Assembly: GCA_964483455.1 (NCBI GenBank) | Contig: CAZACK010000021.1 | Coordinates: forward strand, 1-62,659 | Length of the DNA stretch: 62,659 bases | DNA from: CAYZJD01 sp964483455 | GTDB lineage: Bacteria; Acidobacteriota; Terriglobia; Bryobacterales; Bryobacteraceae | Reading direction: 5' to 3' | In this document: positions 34,993-43,837 of the stretch, piece after piece | Layout of the letters: every line of letters starts with the position of its first letter | How positions within the stretch are numbered: position 1 is the stretch's first letter | Notes under the pieces: generated by a model | The model's database searches: none | The model's input: only the letters and a program-made list of their open reading frames with translations | What the model was told of the DNA's origin: nothing | Position numbers and translations under genes: made by a program

Positions 34993-36039
34993 TCAGGATG
35001 CGGATTCCTTATTCACCTCATCCATCACCCCGCGCATGAACTTCGCCGCCAGCCGGGCATTCTTGTCGGCGAAGTCGAGGCCGACGGTCTTGCCCTGGAC
35101 GACCGGGAGCGGATGGCACAGTTCGTAGCCGATGTAGCCGGAGTAACCGATTTCGGCCATGGCGCGGACGAAGGGTTTGTAGTACACCGGGCCGGGGATG
35201 GTTCCGTTGGAGGTTTCCTCGAACTCGCCGCCGAAATGCGACAGGACCTGGAGGGCGCCGACTTCGAGGGCCGCTTTGCGGACGGAGGCCGCGTCCTTGG
35301 CGAGCAGCAGCGGCGCGTCGAGACACACCTTGAGGTGAGGCGAGCCGACCTCGCGCACCATGCGGAGCACGTCGGGGTAATCGTTGATGACCGGCTTGTG
35401 GTTCTGGAGGGCGAGGGTGACGCCGTGCTCCCCGGCCCAGCGGGCCGATTCGATCATCCCCTGGCGGCACCAGTCCCAGGTCTGCTCGGGTTTGAACGGC
35501 GCGTGAGTGGAGCGCCACAGCGGGCGGGAGAAATCGTAGCTGCCGCCGCCCCTCGGCAGCGGAACCACGGTCACTCCGGGCCAGGCGAGGAACACACGCA
35601 GCAGTTTCGCGTCGAGGTCCGCCGTCATCTTGATCAGCTCGCGCATGTAGACGAGCTGCGCCTCGCGGTACTCGGGGATCGGGCTGCTGAAGTCGTTGTT
35701 GCCGGAGACGGCGTAGATAGGGACGCCTTCGCCGGCGGCGCGCTTCGACAATTCCCAGCACCGCTCGCGGGGCATGTCGAGCGGGTTGCCGTGCGGGCGC
35801 TTGCCGTCCAGCTCGATCCCTTCATAGCCGAAGCGTTTGGCGCGCTCGATTAACTGCTCGTGCGTCAATGCGTCGCCGCGGTACCAGAGGCCGAGATAGG
35901 TGATCGTGTACAGGCCGACTTTCATCTGGACGCGCGCGGTGGCAGGGGCCTGGCTGGTGAGTATCGGTCCGGCCAGGGTTGCGCCGATCAGAGAGCGGCG
36001 CGAGATCGGACGCTTCGAGGAAAGCTCGTGGGCGGGCAT
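34993..36039 (-). CDS. Sugar phosphate isomerase/epimerase (xylose isomerase-like TIM barrel), Tat-exported
   Basis: 348 residues from the ATG at 36039, which has AAGGAGG before it. A Tat-like signal (SRRSLIGATLAG) precedes a TIM barrel with YEGIELDGKRP, ALQNHKPV and LKVCLDAPLL, plus the metal-ligand Glu/Asp/His pattern of AP_endonuc_2 isomerases. Periplasmic sugar isomerases and 3-keto-sugar enzymes are abundant in Acidobacteria. It is divergent from a GH5 gene, suggesting a shared glycan pathway. The actual substrate is not predictable. Confidence 0.85.
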   Translation of the reverse strand: MPAHELSSKRPISRRSLIGATLAGPILTSQAPATARVQMKVGLYTITYLGLWYRGDALTHEQLIERAKRFGYEGIELDGKRPHGNPLDMPRERCWELSKRAAGEGVPIYAVSGNNDFSSPIPEYREAQLVYMRELIKMTADLDAKLLRVFLAWPGVTVVPLPRGGGSYDFSRPLWRSTHAPFKPEQTWDWCRQGMIESARWAGEHGVTLALQNHKPVINDYPDVLRMVREVGSPHLKVCLDAPLLLAKDAASVRKAALEVGALQVLSHFGGEFEETSNGTIPGPVYYKPFVRAMAEIGYSGYIGYELCHPLPVVQGKTVGLDFADKNARLAAKFMRGVMDEVNKESAS

Positions 36040-36113
36040 CGTCTTTAACCTCCTTGGAGAAGTGTAGCTCAGGAGGAGTCGCGGAGGGCGGACGCGCGTG
36101 GTAGAAAGGGCAG

Positions 36114-37310
36114 GTGGCGAAAGGCGCATGGAGGGTGCCGTGCCTTCTGGCGGCCACCGCTTTCTGGGAAGCGGCCGCGCCGGCGTCGATCGAATACTGG
36201 GACAGGCAAAGGATCGGCGCCAACTGCTTCAACCAGGTTCCGACGCGGGAGTGGTTCGCCTCGGCCGCCGAGGCCGACATCCGCCTGGTGCGCCTGGTCT
36301 GGGACAAGTGGAAAACCCGGCATCGGGACTTCCTTCTGGGGAATACGGACGACTACCGGGGGCTGGTCGAGGAGGATTTCGCCAGGCTGCGAGACGCGCT
36401 GAATATGGCCGATTCGTTCGGAATCAAGGTAGTGGTCACGCCGCTGACCCTGCCCGGCGCGCGCTTCCGTCAGAACAACAACATGCAGCGCGACCCGCGG
36501 TTGTGGACCGATCCATCGTATCTGCCGCAGGCGGCGCGGTTCTGGAAGGATCTCGCCGGGCGGATGAAAGGGCTCGGGGCAGTTGCCGCTTACGACCTGC
36601 TCAACGAGCCACACCCGGAGTGGTTCCACGGCAAGCGCACCTTCTGGAACGGAGGATTCGCCGAGTGGTATCGGAAGGTGAAGGGAACTCCAGGAGACCT
36701 GAACCAATTCAACCGCGCGCTGGTGGCGGCCATTCGCGAGGCGGACCGCGATACTCCGATCGTCGTCGAGGCGGGGCTGTATGCGACGCCGTGGGCGCTC
36801 GAGTACCTGGAGCCGCTCGCGGACGACAAGGTCCTTTACTCATTCCACATGTATGAACCCTACGAATACACGACCCGGCGGATCAACAAGGGCCGCTACC
36901 GCTACCCAGGGAAAGTGCTGATTGGCGACCTCGGCGAGACGCGGTCCTTCGACGCAGCGGCCATCGATGAGTTCTTTCAGCCCGTCCGGCGGTGGGCGAA
37001 GAAGCATCGAATTTCCGCGAACCGGATTTTCGCCGGTGAGTTCGGCTGCGACCGCAAGGCCGCGGGCGCGGCTCGATACCTGGGGGACCTGATCGCGCTC
37101 TTCGACCGGGAGCAGTGGCACTGGGCCTTCTACGCGTATCGGGAGGACGTGTGGGAGGGCATGGACTACGAACTGGGAACGGGCAACCCGAGCGGCCTCT
37201 ACTGGCAAACGGCGGAGGACGGATCGCTGCACAAGCGGTATCGGGAGATTTATGCCGGACGGGCGGAGAATCCGGTGTGGGCAGTGTTTCAGCGGGCGTT
37301 GCGAAGATAG
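36114..37310 (+). CDS. GH5-like glycoside hydrolase (cellulase fold)
   Basis: 398 residues from a GTG at 36114. A signal-like N-terminus precedes a (beta/alpha)8 hydrolase with the acid/base Glu in YDLLNEPHPEW and the nucleophile Glu in FAGEFGCDR, the clan GH-A pattern. HMYEP before the nucleophile strand also fits GH5. It would be a retaining beta-glycosidase of periplasmic or outer location. It converges with an enolase-superfamily gene and diverges from the sugar isomerase. Subfamily and substrate are unknown. Confidence 0.86.
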   Translation: MAKGAWRVPCLLAATAFWEAAAPASIEYWDRQRIGANCFNQVPTREWFASAAEADIRLVRLVWDKWKTRHRDFLLGNTDDYRGLVEEDFARLRDALNMADSFGIKVVVTPLTLPGARFRQNNNMQRDPRLWTDPSYLPQAARFWKDLAGRMKGLGAVAAYDLLNEPHPEWFHGKRTFWNGGFAEWYRKVKGTPGDLNQFNRALVAAIREADRDTPIVVEAGLYATPWALEYLEPLADDKVLYSFHMYEPYEYTTRRINKGRYRYPGKVLIGDLGETRSFDAAAIDEFFQPVRRWAKKHRISANRIFAGEFGCDRKAAGAARYLGDLIALFDREQWHWAFYAYREDVWEGMDYELGTGNPSGLYWQTAEDGSLHKRYREIYAGRAENPVWAVFQRALRR

Positions 37311-37325
37311 ACTCCCGGCCGAGGG

Positions 37326-38555
37326 TCAGGCGACCAAGGTGGCGCCGTCGAGAACGCCCCGGATATCTTTGATCCCTACCCCCGGGCCGGTGGGAACGGT
37401 CATCTTTCCGTCGCGCACCGCGATCGGAGGATCGAACCAGCCGGCGTACCGCTCCGTTCCCAGCTTGTACTCCTGCCAGCCGCCGATGTCGCGCACGCAG
37501 GAAGCGAAGTGGAGCATGTAGACGAAGCCGAATCCGCCGGAGATGTGGACAGTGGTGGGTATCTTCGCGAGTTGGGCCATGCGCGCGACGCGGATCGAGC
37601 GGATCATGCCGCCGTAGTAGTGCAGGTCGGGCTGCACGATGTCCACGCCGCGGTTGGCGATCATCCAGCGGAAGCGCCAGTCGCTGTACTCCTGCTCGCC
37701 GCCGGCGACGGGGATGGAGAGGGCGTCGGCGACGCGCTTGGTGTCTTCGAGGTGGTCGAACGGGCACGGCTCCTCGAAGTAGACTGCCTTGATTTCCTCG
37801 AGCATGCGCCCGACCTCGATCGCTTTCGGCGGGTCGTAGGAGCTGTTGGCGTCGGCGTGGATGGCGATGGCGTCTCCGAAGACTTTGCGCACCAGCGGGA
37901 TCAGCTTCTCGGTGCGGCCGGACGAGGCGTCGGCGTTGCGGCTCATGCGCCCGCCGACGCGGAACTTCAGCGCCTTCGCCTTGGATATCTCAAGCAGTTG
38001 CCGCAAGTGTTCGATCTCCTGTTCCGGCGTCGTGTCACGGCGGCCGCTGGCGACATAGAAGGCGACTTCGCGCCGCACGATGTCCCCCAGCAGCGCGCCC
38101 ACGGGCTTGCCGGCGATGCGCCCGAGCAGATCGAGGATGGCGAACTCGACCCACGCCTGCGGGCTCCATAGCGCCAGGCCGTAGAGCTTGTAGTTGTCGT
38201 CCCAACGGTACAGTTCCCAGAGCAGGTCCTCGAGGTTGCGCGCGTCCTTGCCGAGGAAAAACGGAATGACGAGTTGGTTGAGGATGGGCGCCAGATATTC
38301 GGCGCGGGGCGGGTTGGTGAGCGAGACGCCCTCGGCGCCGTCACGCGAGCGGACATGGACGAAATATTCGCGGTCCTTCTTGAGGAGGCGGATGGAATCG
38401 ATGATCACGGGGGAGCGAAGCGAGTCGAGCTTGAGGACGGGCGCGGCCGCGGCCCGGTCGAGCGCGTCGAGGCCAGGTGGCTTTTCCGCGGCGGCAACGG
38501 CGACGGCCCCGAGGGTGGAAGAGAGGAAATGGCGGCGGTCGAGCGGCATGCGCAT
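37326..38555 (-). CDS. Mandelate racemase/muconate lactonizing enzyme family protein
   Basis: 409 residues with a Tat-like start (LDRRHFLSSTLGAV). The enolase-superfamily barrel shows metal ligands in AIHADANSSYD, VYFEEPCPFD and VAGGEQEYSD, then VDIVQPDLHYYGG and HISGGFGF. Sugar acid dehydratases and cycloisomerases are typical. The canonical KxK is KFR here, so the base chemistry may differ. I use the ATG at 38555, which has TACATT just upstream; 38549 or 38567 are alternatives. Confidence 0.83.
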   Translation of the reverse strand: MRMPLDRRHFLSSTLGAVAVAAAEKPPGLDALDRAAAAPVLKLDSLRSPVIIDSIRLLKKDREYFVHVRSRDGAEGVSLTNPPRAEYLAPILNQLVIPFFLGKDARNLEDLLWELYRWDDNYKLYGLALWSPQAWVEFAILDLLGRIAGKPVGALLGDIVRREVAFYVASGRRDTTPEQEIEHLRQLLEISKAKALKFRVGGRMSRNADASSGRTEKLIPLVRKVFGDAIAIHADANSSYDPPKAIEVGRMLEEIKAVYFEEPCPFDHLEDTKRVADALSIPVAGGEQEYSDWRFRWMIANRGVDIVQPDLHYYGGMIRSIRVARMAQLAKIPTTVHISGGFGFVYMLHFASCVRDIGGWQEYKLGTERYAGWFDPPIAVRDGKMTVPTGPGVGIKDIRGVLDGATLVA

Positions 38556-38666
38556 CACGCCGAACAATGTACCTCGGCGCGGGTGAGGCGCGCTACAACA
38601 GCGTCAGATCCGCCGGGGGCGCCGACACGCGAGCACCATGCCATTCATCGGCCGCGAGTCGGGGCG

Positions 38667-38743
38667 TGGTGCGCCTGGAGAGATTCGAACTCCCGACCTT
38701 CTGGTTCGTAGCCAGACGCTCTATCCAACTGAGCTACAGGCGC
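38667..38743 (-). tRNA. tRNA-Arg (anticodon ACG)
   Basis: A complete cloverleaf reading leftward: acceptor GCGCCTG pairs with CAGGCGC, the D-arm is GCTCAGTTGGATAGAGC, the anticodon loop CTACGAA has ACG, and the T-arm has TTCGAAT. CCA is encoded after discriminator A. The anticodon complement lies at 38707-38709. Confidence 0.97.
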
Positions 38744-38982
38744 GTTCTAGTTTTTATTTTACCGGGTTCCGACCCGCCGCCACAACCCGCGCGGCTGCAG
38801 CTTTCGCGGCTCCGGTCTCTCCGCTATCGGAAGGCAGGGTGGTTACGCTCTCGTTCTCGCTCCCGGAGAGCCGGCTTCAGGAGGTCGTGGAGGCCGAGCG
38901 GAAGGCGTATCCGGCGGTGCACTAAGCAGGACTGGGCGCTGTTCGCCGCTCGTGTGCTACAACAGGCGGAAAGGAGCTTTCC

Positions 38983-39498
38983 ATGAGAATCCCTGCGTTG
39001 CTCGCCGCGCTTGTGGTTTCGTCGGCCTGCGCCCAGGCGCCGGTCAACCCGCTCAGCTCGGACGTGAAGGCCGCGTGGAAGTCGGTCAACGGCTTCATCC
39101 TGAAGTCCGCCGAGAAGATGCCAGAGGAGCAGTATTCGTTTCAGCCGACTCCGGACGTGCGCACCTTCGGCGCCATCCTCGGCCACATCGCCGATGCCCA
39201 CTACTTGCTCTGCGGGGCGGAGAAGGGCGAGAAGCGGGAACTGGTCGTCGAGAAAACCAAGACCATGAAGGCCGACCTAATCGCCGCGCTCCAGGATTCC
39301 ATCGGCTATTGTGACGCCTCCTACGATGCGATGACCGACGCGCGGGCGGCGGAGATCGTGAAATTCTTCGGCCGCGACCGGACGCGGCTGGGCGTGCTCC
39401 AATCCAACATCGCCCACGACTTCGAGCACTACGGCAACCTGGTGACGTACTTGCGCATGAAGGGGCTGGTTCCGCCGTCAAGCGAGCGGCGGCAGTAG
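38983..39498 (+). CDS. Secreted DinB-family protein
   Basis: 171 residues with a signal peptide (LLAALVVSSACAQA) and a four-helix DinB bundle. The usual metal-binding His positions are in GHIADAHYLLC and HDFEHYGNLV. DinB/YfiT-like proteins are thiol S-transferases or metal-dependent hydrolases. The exported form is common in Acidobacteria and of unknown role. An AAGGAGC ribosome-binding site precedes the ATG. Confidence 0.83.
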   Translation: MRIPALLAALVVSSACAQAPVNPLSSDVKAAWKSVNGFILKSAEKMPEEQYSFQPTPDVRTFGAILGHIADAHYLLCGAEKGEKRELVVEKTKTMKADLIAALQDSIGYCDASYDAMTDARAAEIVKFFGRDRTRLGVLQSNIAHDFEHYGNLVTYLRMKGLVPPSSERRQ

Positions 39499-39551
39499 GG
39501 GCGGCGCCGCGGGGCCGTGCGCAGCCCGCGGCGAGGGTCCTCCAGACACCC

Positions 39552-39557
39552 TATAAT
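39552..39557 (+). promoter_or_regulatory. TATAAT 6 nt before the GNAT gene
   Basis: A perfect -10 with a 6-nt gap to the ATG at 39564, which implies a leaderless transcript. Confidence 0.5.
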
Positions 39558-39563
39558 CGCTTC

Positions 39564-40532
39564 ATGTCCGCAGCCTCGGAGCTCCGCCTGGCCGAAGTCG
39601 TGGAATTGCGCGAGCTTCGCCCCGAGGACCTCCAGCCGTTGCTGGCGCGGGAAATCGATGAGTGGCGTGTCGAGCTGGACTGGGATTTCAGGCCCTCGGC
39701 CGACCTCGTCCGCCGATTCGTCGGCATGCGCGCCCTCAGCGGCCATGCGCTGGTCGCCGGCGGGCAAGTCACCGGTTACGCGTACTCCGTCGCCGACGAG
39801 CGGAAAGGTCTGGTGGGAGACCTGTACGTCCTTGCCGAACACCGCTCCGTGGAGAATGAGAACCGCCTGCTCGACGCCTTGCTCGGCGGTCTCATGCGCA
39901 CGCCCTACCTGTACCGGATCGAGTGCCAGTTGATGTTGCTGGGCTCGCCGTTCGAGCGGCCTTTGCCGCACGCGCAGTATCTCTCCCGATACCCGCGATG
40001 GTTCATGGCCATCGAGACGGATCGGATTCTCCGGATGCTGCCGGGCCCGGCGGCCGTCCGATATCTTGTCGAGGAATGGAACGGCCGCAGGCAAGGAGAC
40101 GCGGCCCAGGTCATCACCGCCGCCTACCAGGGCCACATCGATAGCTCGATCAACGACCAGTACCGCTCCGTCGCCGGCGCTCGCCGCTTCCTGACCAATA
40201 TTGTGCAGTACCCTGGCTGCGGGACCTTCTTTCAGCCGGCCTCCTTCCTCGCGCTCGATCCGCACACCGGGCGCGTCTGCGGGGTGTCTCTGGCGAGCCT
40301 GCTTGCCGCGGACGTCGGCCACATCACGCAGATCTGCGTGGCGCCGGAAATCCGGGAGCGCGGAGTGGGGTACGAACTGCTTCGCCGCTCGCTCGCCTCG
40401 CTGGCACGCGTCGGCTGCCGGAAGGCCAGCCTGACCGTCACCGCCGAAAACCGGGAGGCCATCCGCCTCTATGAGCGGATCGGGTTCCGCAACGTCCGCA
40501 GCTTTGCCGCATTTGTGTGGGAAGGCTGGTAG
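39564..40532 (+). CDS. GNAT-family acetyltransferase with duplicated domain
   Basis: 322 residues. The C-terminal GNAT half is clear: ITQICVAPEIRERGVGYELL carries the acetyl-CoA loop, then AENREAIRLYERIGFRNV. The N-terminal half repeats the fold in weaker form (VGDLYVLAEHRSVENENRLL). Bacterial double-GNAT proteins acetylate small molecules or proteins. It leads into ispG 48 bp downstream but has its own TATAAT. The substrate is unknown. Confidence 0.82.
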   Translation: MSAASELRLAEVVELRELRPEDLQPLLAREIDEWRVELDWDFRPSADLVRRFVGMRALSGHALVAGGQVTGYAYSVADERKGLVGDLYVLAEHRSVENENRLLDALLGGLMRTPYLYRIECQLMLLGSPFERPLPHAQYLSRYPRWFMAIETDRILRMLPGPAAVRYLVEEWNGRRQGDAAQVITAAYQGHIDSSINDQYRSVAGARRFLTNIVQYPGCGTFFQPASFLALDPHTGRVCGVSLASLLAADVGHITQICVAPEIRERGVGYELLRRSLASLARVGCRKASLTVTAENREAIRLYERIGFRNVRSFAAFVWEGW

Positions 40533-40579
40533 CCGGACCCGGCGGACGGCTTCGCTAGAATGGAACTTCCGGAGGGCAA

Positions 40580-41824
40580 ATGGCAGCGAGAGCACGCCGG
40601 CGGGCGGTGGTGTGCGACGTCGGCGGCATCAAGGTCGGCGGCGATCACCCGGTCGTCGTCCAGTCCATGACCAACACCGACACCGCCGACGTGCAGTCCA
40701 CGGTGAACCAGGTGATGGCGCTGGCCCAGGCCGGCTCGGAACTGGTCCGGGTGACCGTCAACACCGAGGCGGCCGCCGCCGCCGTGCCGAAGATCGTGGA
40801 CACGCTCGGCGCGTTCGGCGTGCGGGCCCCGATCGTCGGCGATTTCCATTACAACGGCCACATCCTGCTGAAAAAATACGCGGAGTGCGCGAAGGCCCTG
40901 GCCAAGTATCGGATCAACCCGGGCAATGTCAACATCGGCAAGAAGCACGACGACAACTTCCGCACGATGATTGAAGTCGCCATCGAGAACGACAAGCCGG
41001 TGCGCATCGGCGTGAATTGGGGCTCGCTCGACCAGGCGCTGTTGACCCGGATGATGGATGAGAACGCGGCGCGCCCGGATCCGCTGGACGCCAGCGAAGT
41101 CACCCTGCGGGCCATGGTCGCCAGCGCGATCGAGTCGGCCAGGGCCGCCGAGCGGTACGGACTGCCGCACGACCGGATCGTGCTGAGCGCCAAGGTCAGC
41201 GGGGTGCAGGATCTGATCGACGTCTACCGCATGCTCGCCGCCGAGTGCGACTATCCGCTTCATCTCGGGCTTACCGAGGCCGGCCTTGGGTCGAAAGGCA
41301 TTGTGGCCAGCACGGCGGCCATGTCCGTGCTTCTCCAGGACGGGATCGGCGACACCATCCGCGCCTCGCTCACGCCCCTGCCCGGAGGGGACCGCACCGA
41401 GGAAGTCGTGGTCTGCCAGCAGATCCTGCAAGCCCTCGGCCTGCGGAGCTTCACTCCCCAGGTCACCGCCTGCCCGGGTTGCGGACGCACGACCAGCACA
41501 TTCTTCCAGGAGCTGGCCGACCAGATCCAAACCTACCTCCGGAGCCGGATGCCGGTCTGGAAGGAGAAGCACCCGGGCGTCGAGGAACTCAAGGTGGCGG
41601 TGATGGGGTGTGTCGTCAACGGCCCCGGCGAATCGAAGCACTCCCACATTGGCATTTCGCTCCCCGGTACGTTCGAGGAGCCGAAAGCTCCGGTGTACGT
41701 CGACGGCCAGCTTCGTACCACGCTCCGGGGAGACGGCATCGTCGGGGAGTTCATCGAGATACTGGAAGGCTACGTGGAGCAGCGATTCGCCCGCGGGGGC
41801 GAGACTGCTCCGCGCGGGCGATGA
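40580..41824 (+). CDS. ispG: 4-hydroxy-3-methylbut-2-enyl-diphosphate synthase (MEP pathway)
   Basis: 414 residues with the family's GDHPVVVQSMTNTDT start. The Fe-S cysteines sit in ACPGCGRT and MGCVVNGPGES, the three-Cys [4Fe-4S] set of IspG/GcpE. It converts MEcPP to HMBPP in isoprenoid synthesis. Length fits the common bacterial form without the plant insert. An RBS (GGAGG) precedes the ATG at 40580. Confidence 0.97.
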   Translation: MAARARRRAVVCDVGGIKVGGDHPVVVQSMTNTDTADVQSTVNQVMALAQAGSELVRVTVNTEAAAAAVPKIVDTLGAFGVRAPIVGDFHYNGHILLKKYAECAKALAKYRINPGNVNIGKKHDDNFRTMIEVAIENDKPVRIGVNWGSLDQALLTRMMDENAARPDPLDASEVTLRAMVASAIESARAAERYGLPHDRIVLSAKVSGVQDLIDVYRMLAAECDYPLHLGLTEAGLGSKGIVASTAAMSVLLQDGIGDTIRASLTPLPGGDRTEEVVVCQQILQALGLRSFTPQVTACPGCGRTTSTFFQELADQIQTYLRSRMPVWKEKHPGVEELKVAVMGCVVNGPGESKHSHIGISLPGTFEEPKAPVYVDGQLRTTLRGDGIVGEFIEILEGYVEQRFARGGETAPRGR

Positions 41825-41894
41825 AGCATGGGCTCGCCGGCGCAAGCCCCGCTCTCAACGGCCCGCCAAGACGACCCGGGATGCCTCGTCCTGC

Positions 41895-41900
41895 TATAAT
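41895..41900 (+). promoter_or_regulatory. TATAAT of the yjbQ region
   Basis: A perfect -10, 75 nt upstream of the yjbQ ATG. The leader between them holds a short open frame. Confidence 0.45.
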
Positions 41901-41941
41901 CTTAGTTTTCCTGGTTCCGATTCGGGAGGATCTTCTTGCTG

Positions 41942-41971
41942 ATGTGTGTATCTGATTCTCCGTGGGGATAA
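41942..41971 (+). CDS. Candidate 9-codon leader peptide upstream of yjbQ
   Basis: ATG-TGT-GTA-TCT-GAT-TCT-CCG-TGG-GGA-TAA lies 12 nt behind GGGAGGA, and its stop is 3 nt before the yjbQ start. The reading MCVSDSPWG has no known match. It could couple translation or be incidental. Confidence 0.3.
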   Translation: MCVSDSPWG

Positions 41972-41974
41972 TCC

Positions 41975-42481
41975 ATGCCTACATCGAATCTGAAAGTGGT
42001 TGAGCCGGCGGTCGCTCTTACCGACGACAGGCGCTCCCATCCGGAGGTCGGCTACCGAGTCTTTAGCCGCATCCTCGACTGGATCACCCACGACAGGATG
42101 GAGCTGCTCAACGTCACCGATCGCATCAACGAGATCGTTCGCAAAAGCGGGATCAAGGATGGGCTCGTGCACTTGCAGTCCCTGCATACGACCACGGCGG
42201 TCTTCATCAACGAGTGGCAGGATGCCCTGTTGCACGACGTCAAATTGTTCCTGGATCAGATCGTGGCGCGGGATCATCCGTGGCGGCACAACGACCCCGT
42301 CTACTCGGACTGCGAGCGCGGCAACGCTGATTCTCATCTCCGCGGCATGCTCATGGGACAGACCCTGTGCCTCCAGGTCCGCAACGCGAGCGTGCTCCTC
42401 GGCACCTGGCAAAGCATCATCTTCGCCGAATTCGACGGGCCGCGGACCCGCGCCCTGGCCGTTCAGGTGTCCGGCGTCTGA
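41975..42481 (+). CDS. yjbQ: Secondary thiamine-phosphate synthase / YjbQ (UPF0047) family
   Basis: 168 residues with the YjbQ signature HLQSLHTTTAVFINEWQDALLHD and the GMLMGQTLCLQVRNASVLLGTWQ block. Both are close to the consensus of this compact beta fold with conserved His and Glu. Family members have weak thiamine-phosphate synthase activity. A DUF2203 gene follows 6 bp downstream. A TATAAT and a short leader frame precede it. Confidence 0.9.
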   Translation: MPTSNLKVVEPAVALTDDRRSHPEVGYRVFSRILDWITHDRMELLNVTDRINEIVRKSGIKDGLVHLQSLHTTTAVFINEWQDALLHDVKLFLDQIVARDHPWRHNDPVYSDCERGNADSHLRGMLMGQTLCLQVRNASVLLGTWQSIIFAEFDGPRTRALAVQVSGV

Positions 42482-42487
42482 GGCTGC

Positions 42488-42928
42488 ATGCCAAGGTGCT
42501 TCACCATCCAGGAAGCGGAACGGCTCCTGCCGGAAGTCAAAAGCGCAATGAAGCTGGCCGTCGAGCTCAAGACGGCCTACCAGGACGCCGAAGTCCAGTT
42601 CCACTCCGCCACGCAGCGAATCGCCATGGCCGGAGGTTCGCTCGTCAACCGGGAATCGCTGCTCGCCCTCCGTTCGCGGCGCGACGGCACCGCCCAGCGG
42701 CTGAAGGAAGCAATTGAAGAAGTCCAGCAGCACGGCTGCCTGGTGAAGGACCTCGACATGGGTCTGCTCGACTTCCCCACGCTGTTCCGCGGCGTGGAGG
42801 TCTATCTGTGCTGGAAGCTGGGCGAAGACGGCATCCACTTCTGGCACGGGGTGGAGGAAGGCTATCGAGGCCGCAAGCCGATCGACCAGGAATTCCTGGA
42901 CAACCACCGCGGGGACTATCAGCACTAA
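42488..42928 (+). CDS. DUF2203 protein
   Basis: 146 residues matching DUF2203: CFTIQEAERLLPEVKSAM at the start, a long helical hairpin, CLVKDLDMGLLDFP, and VYLCWKLGEDGIHFWHGVEEG near the end. Function is unknown. It is probably co-transcribed with yjbQ. The 3' end lies just before a tRNA-Cys on the other strand. Confidence 0.88.
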   Translation: MPRCFTIQEAERLLPEVKSAMKLAVELKTAYQDAEVQFHSATQRIAMAGGSLVNRESLLALRSRRDGTAQRLKEAIEEVQQHGCLVKDLDMGLLDFPTLFRGVEVYLCWKLGEDGIHFWHGVEEGYRGRKPIDQEFLDNHRGDYQH

Positions 42929-42954
42929 GCTGGTTGGTAGTCTGGTGTATCAGA

Positions 42955-43029
<75 letters not shown>

Positions 43030-43140
43030 GGCTCGGTCTGGTTCACTAGGGAACATAGCGCGATTGGCGCCGCGAAGTCAACCCGGATCCACTTTCAGGA
43101 GATGTGCAACATTGGCCCAGGGACATTTCCCCGGCGCCGC

Positions 43141-43206
43141 TCAGACGTAGTCGTTGGTCAGGCCGTCGATCCGAATCGAGCCGTACGAGAAATCGCCAAC
43201 CTGCAT
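43141..43206 (-). pseudogene. Short remnant resembling the start of an Mth938-like protein
   Basis: A TATAAT (43224-43229) and GGGAAA precede an ATG at 43206 that reads MQVGDFSYGSIRIDGLTNDYV and then stops. FSYGSIRIDG recalls the opening beta strands of Mth938/NDUFAF3-like small proteins. Only 21 residues remain and nothing further is recognisable in other frames. Low confidence. Confidence 0.25.
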
Positions 43207-43257
43207 GGTAGTTTCCCGGCGGTATTATACGGTCGGTGATTCCGTGTGAGGTGAACC

Positions 43258-43782
43258 ATGGACTACTTCCGGCTCATCCGGGAACGCCGCTCCATCCGGG
43301 CGTTCGCGCCGAAGCCCGTCGAAGAGCACCTGCTCCGGCAAGTCCTGGAAGCGGCCAACGCCGCCCCGTCGGCGGGGAATCTTCAGGCCTACGAGATCTT
43401 CGTGGTGCGGAAGCCGGAGGATCGAAAGAAACTCGCCGAGGCCGCCTTGTGGCAGGACTTTATCGCCGCGGCGCCGGTGGTCCTCGTCTTCTGCGCCAAC
43501 CCGGCGCGCAACGAGGCGCGCTACCGGCAGCGCGGCCAGCGGCTCTATTCCATCCAGGACGCGACCATCGCCTGCACGTTTGCCATGCTCGCAGTCACCG
43601 CGCTCGGCCTCGCCTCGGTCTGGGTTGGGGCGTTCCGCGACGACGACGTGCGCCAGGTGATCGGCGCTCCGTCGCACATGCAGCCGGTGGCGATCCTCCC
43701 CATTGGCCTCGGCGCGGAATCTCCCGGGCCGACGCCCCGGCGACGGCTGCGGGACCTCGTCCACGAAGTGCGGCCGGGTTGA
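43258..43782 (+). CDS. Nitroreductase-family flavoprotein
   Basis: 174 residues with the FMN-binding opening RERRSIRAFAPKPVEE, then ANAAPSAGNLQAYEIFVV and a GLASVWVGAF segment. It is of short nitroreductase length. It would reduce nitro-groups or quinones with NAD(P)H. It converges with hemH. GAGGTGAACC before the ATG is the likely ribosome-binding site. Confidence 0.9.
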   Translation: MDYFRLIRERRSIRAFAPKPVEEHLLRQVLEAANAAPSAGNLQAYEIFVVRKPEDRKKLAEAALWQDFIAAAPVVLVFCANPARNEARYRQRGQRLYSIQDATIACTFAMLAVTALGLASVWVGAFRDDDVRQVIGAPSHMQPVAILPIGLGAESPGPTPRRRLRDLVHEVRPG

Positions 43783-43837
43783 TCCTCCGGCAACGTGGTG
43801 GAGGTCGTCGCTGAGCACAGGCGGGACAGTCTCCTGC

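Noticed and set aside
38744..38982. Short frame between tRNA-Arg and the DinB-family gene
   Set aside because: It reads through tRNA sequence and has no RBS or homologous pattern.
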